From Lysobacter niastensis (lineage in GTDB: Bacteria > Pseudomonadota > Gammaproteobacteria > Xanthomonadales > Xanthomonadaceae), in contig NZ_JADLZT010000003.1 of assembly GCF_015453285.1 (NCBI RefSeq), positions 1 to 64,000 on the forward strand: DNA of 64,000 nucleotides. The letters run 5' to 3'. The position numbers and the translations under genes were made by a program. How positions within the stretch are numbered: the stretch's first letter is position 1; each line of letters opens with the position of its first letter. Shown here piece by piece: positions 61,759-64,000 of the stretch. Below the pieces are notes generated by a model. That model saw only the letters and a program-made list of their open reading frames with translations. It was not told where the DNA came from and did not search any database.

Positions 61759-62934
61759 ATGAGCGATGTCGTCATTGTCGGTGCCAAGCGCACCGCCATC
61801 GGTTCCTTCCTTGGCCAGTACACGGGCGTTCCCACGCCGACGCTGGGCACCGCCGTGATCGGCGGCGCGCTGGCGCACGCGGGCGTGGCTCCCGACCAGG
61901 TCGACGAGGTCATCATGGGCTGCGTGCTGCCGGCCGGCCTCGGCCAGGCTCCGGCCCGCCAGGCGTCGCTCGGCGCCGGCCTGCCGGCTTCGGCCGGCTG
62001 CACGACGATCAACAAGGTCTGCGGCTCGGGCATGAAGGCGATCATGCTGGGCACCGACCTGATCAAGGCCGGTTCGGCCAATGTCGTCGTGGCCGGCGGC
62101 ATGGAGTCGATGACCAATGCCCCGCACCTGCTCAACGGTTCGCGCACCGGCATCCGCTACGGCAGCGGCGAGCTCCTCGACCACATGGCCTGGGACGGCC
62201 TGACGAACCCGTACGACGGCAAGGCGATGGGCGTGTTCGGCGACGCCACCTGCTCGACCTACGGCTTCGACCGCGAAGCGCTGGACGCCTATTCGGCCGA
62301 GAGCGTGCGCCGCGCGCAGGCCGCCGTGGCCGGCGGTGCGTTCAAGGACGAGATCGTTCCGGTGACGGTCAAGGGCCGCAAGGGCGAGGTCGTCATCGAT
62401 ACCGACGAGGAGCCCGGCAAGATCGACCCGTCCAAGATCCCGACCCTGCGTGCCGCGTTCGGCAAGGACGGCGTGCTGACGGCAGCCTCCTCCTCGAAGA
62501 TTTCTGACGGCGCGGCCGCCACGGTGCTGATGAGCGCCGACGAAGCAGCCAAGCGCGGCCTGAAGCCGCTGGCGCGCATCGTCGCGCATGCCGGCCATGC
62601 GCAGGCGCCGGAGTGGTTCACCACGGCTCCGGTGAAAGCGATTTCAAATGTCCTGGACAAGGCCGGCTGGACGGTCGCCGACGTCGATCTGTTCGAGGTT
62701 AACGAAGCGTTCGCCTGCGTCGCGATGGCACCGATGAAGGACCTCGGGATCGCGCACGACAAGCTCAACGTCAACGGCGGCGCCTGCGCACTCGGCCACC
62801 CGATCGGCGCCAGCGGCGCTCGCCTGGTCGTCACCCTGCTGAACGCTCTGCGTACGCGCGGCGGCAAGCGCGGCGTGGCGTCGCTGTGCATCGGCGGCGG
62901 CGAAGCCACCGCGATCGCCATTGAGCTCCTGTAA
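61759..62934 (+). CDS. Acetyl-CoA C-acetyltransferase (thiolase)
   Basis: A 391-residue biosynthetic-type thiolase. The nucleophile Cys88 is in NKVCGSGMKA, the substrate loop is GGMESMTNAPHLL, and NEAFA, the GGACALGHPIGASG His and the C-terminal Cys in SLCIGGGEA are all present. It condenses two acetyl-CoA or cleaves acetoacetyl-CoA, closing the leucine catabolic route suggested by the neighbours. CCGGAG precedes the ATG at 61759. Confidence 0.94.
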   Translation: MSDVVIVGAKRTAIGSFLGQYTGVPTPTLGTAVIGGALAHAGVAPDQVDEVIMGCVLPAGLGQAPARQASLGAGLPASAGCTTINKVCGSGMKAIMLGTDLIKAGSANVVVAGGMESMTNAPHLLNGSRTGIRYGSGELLDHMAWDGLTNPYDGKAMGVFGDATCSTYGFDREALDAYSAESVRRAQAAVAGGAFKDEIVPVTVKGRKGEVVIDTDEEPGKIDPSKIPTLRAAFGKDGVLTAASSSKISDGAAATVLMSADEAAKRGLKPLARIVAHAGHAQAPEWFTTAPVKAISNVLDKAGWTVADVDLFEVNEAFACVAMAPMKDLGIAHDKLNVNGGACALGHPIGASGARLVVTLLNALRTRGGKRGVASLCIGGGEATAIAIELL

Positions 62935-62975
62935 AGGATTTCAAACGAAGTCTGTAAAAAAAACCGGCCAGCCGC

Positions 62976-63009
62976 TTGACACGCGTCACGGGCTTGTCAT
63001 CATGTTATA
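62976..63009 (+). promoter_or_regulatory. Probable promoter of Ala-rich lipoprotein gene
   Basis: A consensus TTGACA at 62976-62981 lies upstream of the lipoprotein gene. A -10 candidate (CATCAT, 16-bp spacing) is weak, so the assignment rests on the -35 element and position. Confidence 0.4.
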
Positions 63010-63053
63010 GGCGCGCAGTTGCGCGTTGCCTAACTAACGACGAGGAAACGAAC

Positions 63054-63422
63054 ATGAACTTCAACAAGGCGCTGATCGCCCTGGCTCTGGGCCTCGCCCT
63101 GGCCGCTTGCTCGAACAAGGAGCAGGCTGAGAACGCTGCTGCTGACGCCGCTGCCGCTTCGACCGAAGCCCAGGCCGCTGCCGACACCGCCGCCGCCACC
63201 GGCGACGCCGCTACTGCCGACGCTGCCCAGGCCGCTGCCGACACCGCCGCTGCCGCTGCTGACGCCGCTGCCACCTCGGCCGACGCTGCTGCTACCGCCG
63301 CTGCTCCGGCCGCTGCCGACGCCGCTGCTGACGCTGCTGGCCAGGCTGCTGACGCCGCCGGCCAGGCTGCTGACGCTGCCGGCCAGGCCGCTGACGCTGC
63401 TAAGGAAGAAGTGAAGAAGTAA
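63054..63422 (+). CDS. Alanine-rich lipoprotein 1
   Basis: A 122-residue lipoprotein (lipobox LALAAC, Cys19). The mature protein is over half Ala, in a repeating AADAA/QAA pattern with three tandem AADAAGQ units near the C-terminus and a charged end KEEVKK. The pattern predicts one long alpha-helix, possibly a coiled-coil in the periplasm like Lpp, though unrelated in sequence. AGGAAA precedes the ATG. A terminator follows directly. Confidence 0.82.
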   Translation: MNFNKALIALALGLALAACSNKEQAENAAADAAAASTEAQAAADTAAATGDAATADAAQAAADTAAAAADAAATSADAAATAAAPAAADAAADAAGQAADAAGQAADAAGQAADAAKEEVKK

Positions 63423-63446
63423 TCGCAAGCAATTGCGATACACTGA

Positions 63447-63475
63447 AAAAGCCGTCGGTCCTCCGGCGGCTTTTT
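63447..63475 (+). terminator. Rho-independent terminator
   Basis: AAAAAGCCGTCGG/CCGGCGGCTTTTT stem with a T run, about 24 bp after the first Ala-rich lipoprotein stop. The A/T symmetry would allow action in both directions. Confidence 0.9.
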
Positions 63476-63584
63476 CTATGTGGGGTCAGTGACCGATCGA
63501 GCCGGACCTACCGGCAAGCCGCGACACTGGCGTTGCCCGATCGATGTAATTCCAGCTTTTCAGACAACCTTTTCGGAGACCGTC

Positions 63585-63983
63585 ATGAATACCAAGCTCT
63601 ACGTCGTCCTGGCCGCTGCCGTTCTCGCGCTGTCGGCCTGCACCAAGAAGGATGCCGATCAGGCCGCCGACCAGGCTGCCGCTTCGGCCGACCAGGCCGC
63701 TGCCGCCGCTGGCGACGCCGCGACCGCCGCGGGTGACGCTGCCTCGGCCGCCGGCGATGCCGCTGCTGCCGCCACCGACGCCGCCGCCACCTCGGCCGCC
63801 CAGGCTGTCGACCAGGCCGCCGCCACCACGGCTGCCGCTGCCGATTCCGCCCAGGCTGCTGCAACCGACGCCGCTGCCGGTGCCGCCCAGGCAACCGCGG
63901 ACGCCGCGCAGAAGACCGCCGATGCCGCACAGAATGTGGCCGACAAGGCCGCTGACAAGGCTGCTGAAGAGAAGAAGCCGTAA
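63585..63983 (+). CDS. Alanine-rich lipoprotein 2
   Basis: A 132-residue paralogue of the preceding gene (lipobox LALSAC), with AAGDAA and QAAD-type repeats and a lysine-rich end (ADKAAEEKKP). TTCGGAGA precedes the ATG at 63585. It is a separate transcription unit, because the terminator lies between the two genes. It is predicted to form a long helix anchored by lipid, probably in the outer membrane. The window ends just after its stop. Confidence 0.8.
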   Translation: MNTKLYVVLAAAVLALSACTKKDADQAADQAAASADQAAAAAGDAATAAGDAASAAGDAAAAATDAAATSAAQAVDQAAATTAAAADSAQAAATDAAAGAAQATADAAQKTADAAQNVADKAADKAAEEKKP

Positions 63984-64000
63984 GCGTCAGGCAATACGAT

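Noticed and set aside
60433-62598. A 721-codon minus-strand frame across the autotransporter start, GNAT and thiolase genes
   Set aside because: It overlaps three well-supported genes and shows no domain; it is a shadow frame of GC-rich DNA.

Overview
The window is GC-rich DNA from a gammaproteobacterium, most likely a Lysobacter-like member of the Xanthomonadaceae/Lysobacteraceae. The indications are the gene families (fused isobutyryl-CoA mutase, XAC0095-like protein, TonB receptors of the 'SNIKRTDAEG' type, DUF1456, DUF2938/DUF2798), the palindromic interspersed repeats, and integron attC sites that read NNSFKPKPLRGSA when translated. No rRNA, tRNA, CRISPR array or transposase was seen. 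The assignment to this group is by recognition, not by a database search.

Layout. 1-19 kb: ordinary chromosomal genes. These are a prolyl oligopeptidase (cut by the window edge), hydrolases, a PaiB-like protein, a Tat-exported epimerase, M23 and HIT proteins, a TetR regulator, a large winged-helix/ATPase/TPR regulator, and an SDR/esterase pair. A deletion junction at about 8.98 kb fuses two broken genes. 19-40 kb: a cluster of about 22 attC sites (about 60 bp each, aadA-like), all in the same orientation and delimiting small minus-strand genes. I see no integron integrase, so this is a CALIN-type cassette array (cluster of attC sites lacking an integrase), or the distal part of a larger integron. 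The array is interrupted by two groups of non-cassette genes: M24 peptidase plus MetA-like protein at 20.2-22.4 kb, and M20 peptidase, lipoprotein, TonB receptor, SRAP protein and YdeI-like protein at 29-35.2 kb. Many cassette products carry signal peptides or lipoboxes. The recognisable ones are VOC, HAD, M23, cupin, NTF2-like, Sel1, DUF6868-like and two DUF6694-like proteins. Three cassette runs begin with the same leader-like element, and an associated core, GGCTAACAAGC, occurs four times in the window.

40-47.4 kb: an accessory, possibly defensive island. It holds two membrane-anchored Mrr-type nucleases of different architecture, a DUF6602-like PD-(D/E)xK protein, an XAC0095-like gene with a strongly structured leader, and a KAP-family P-loop NTPase in visibly AT-richer DNA. 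Two broken 3' copies of the XAC0095-like gene flank an amidohydrolase gene, and a 240-bp stretch holds about 11 GAGCTC hexamers.

47.5-64 kb: core metabolism and envelope. There is a MerR regulator with a SoxR-box-like promoter divergent from DUF2938/DUF2798 genes, then the fused isobutyryl-CoA mutase IcmF (with an interspersed repeat translated in frame), Leu/Phe/Val dehydrogenase, isovaleryl-CoA dehydrogenase and a thiolase. Together these suggest branched-chain amino-acid and acyl-CoA catabolism. A 2OG oxygenase with Sel1 repeats, a subtilisin-like autotransporter, a GNAT protein and two Ala-rich lipoproteins complete the region.
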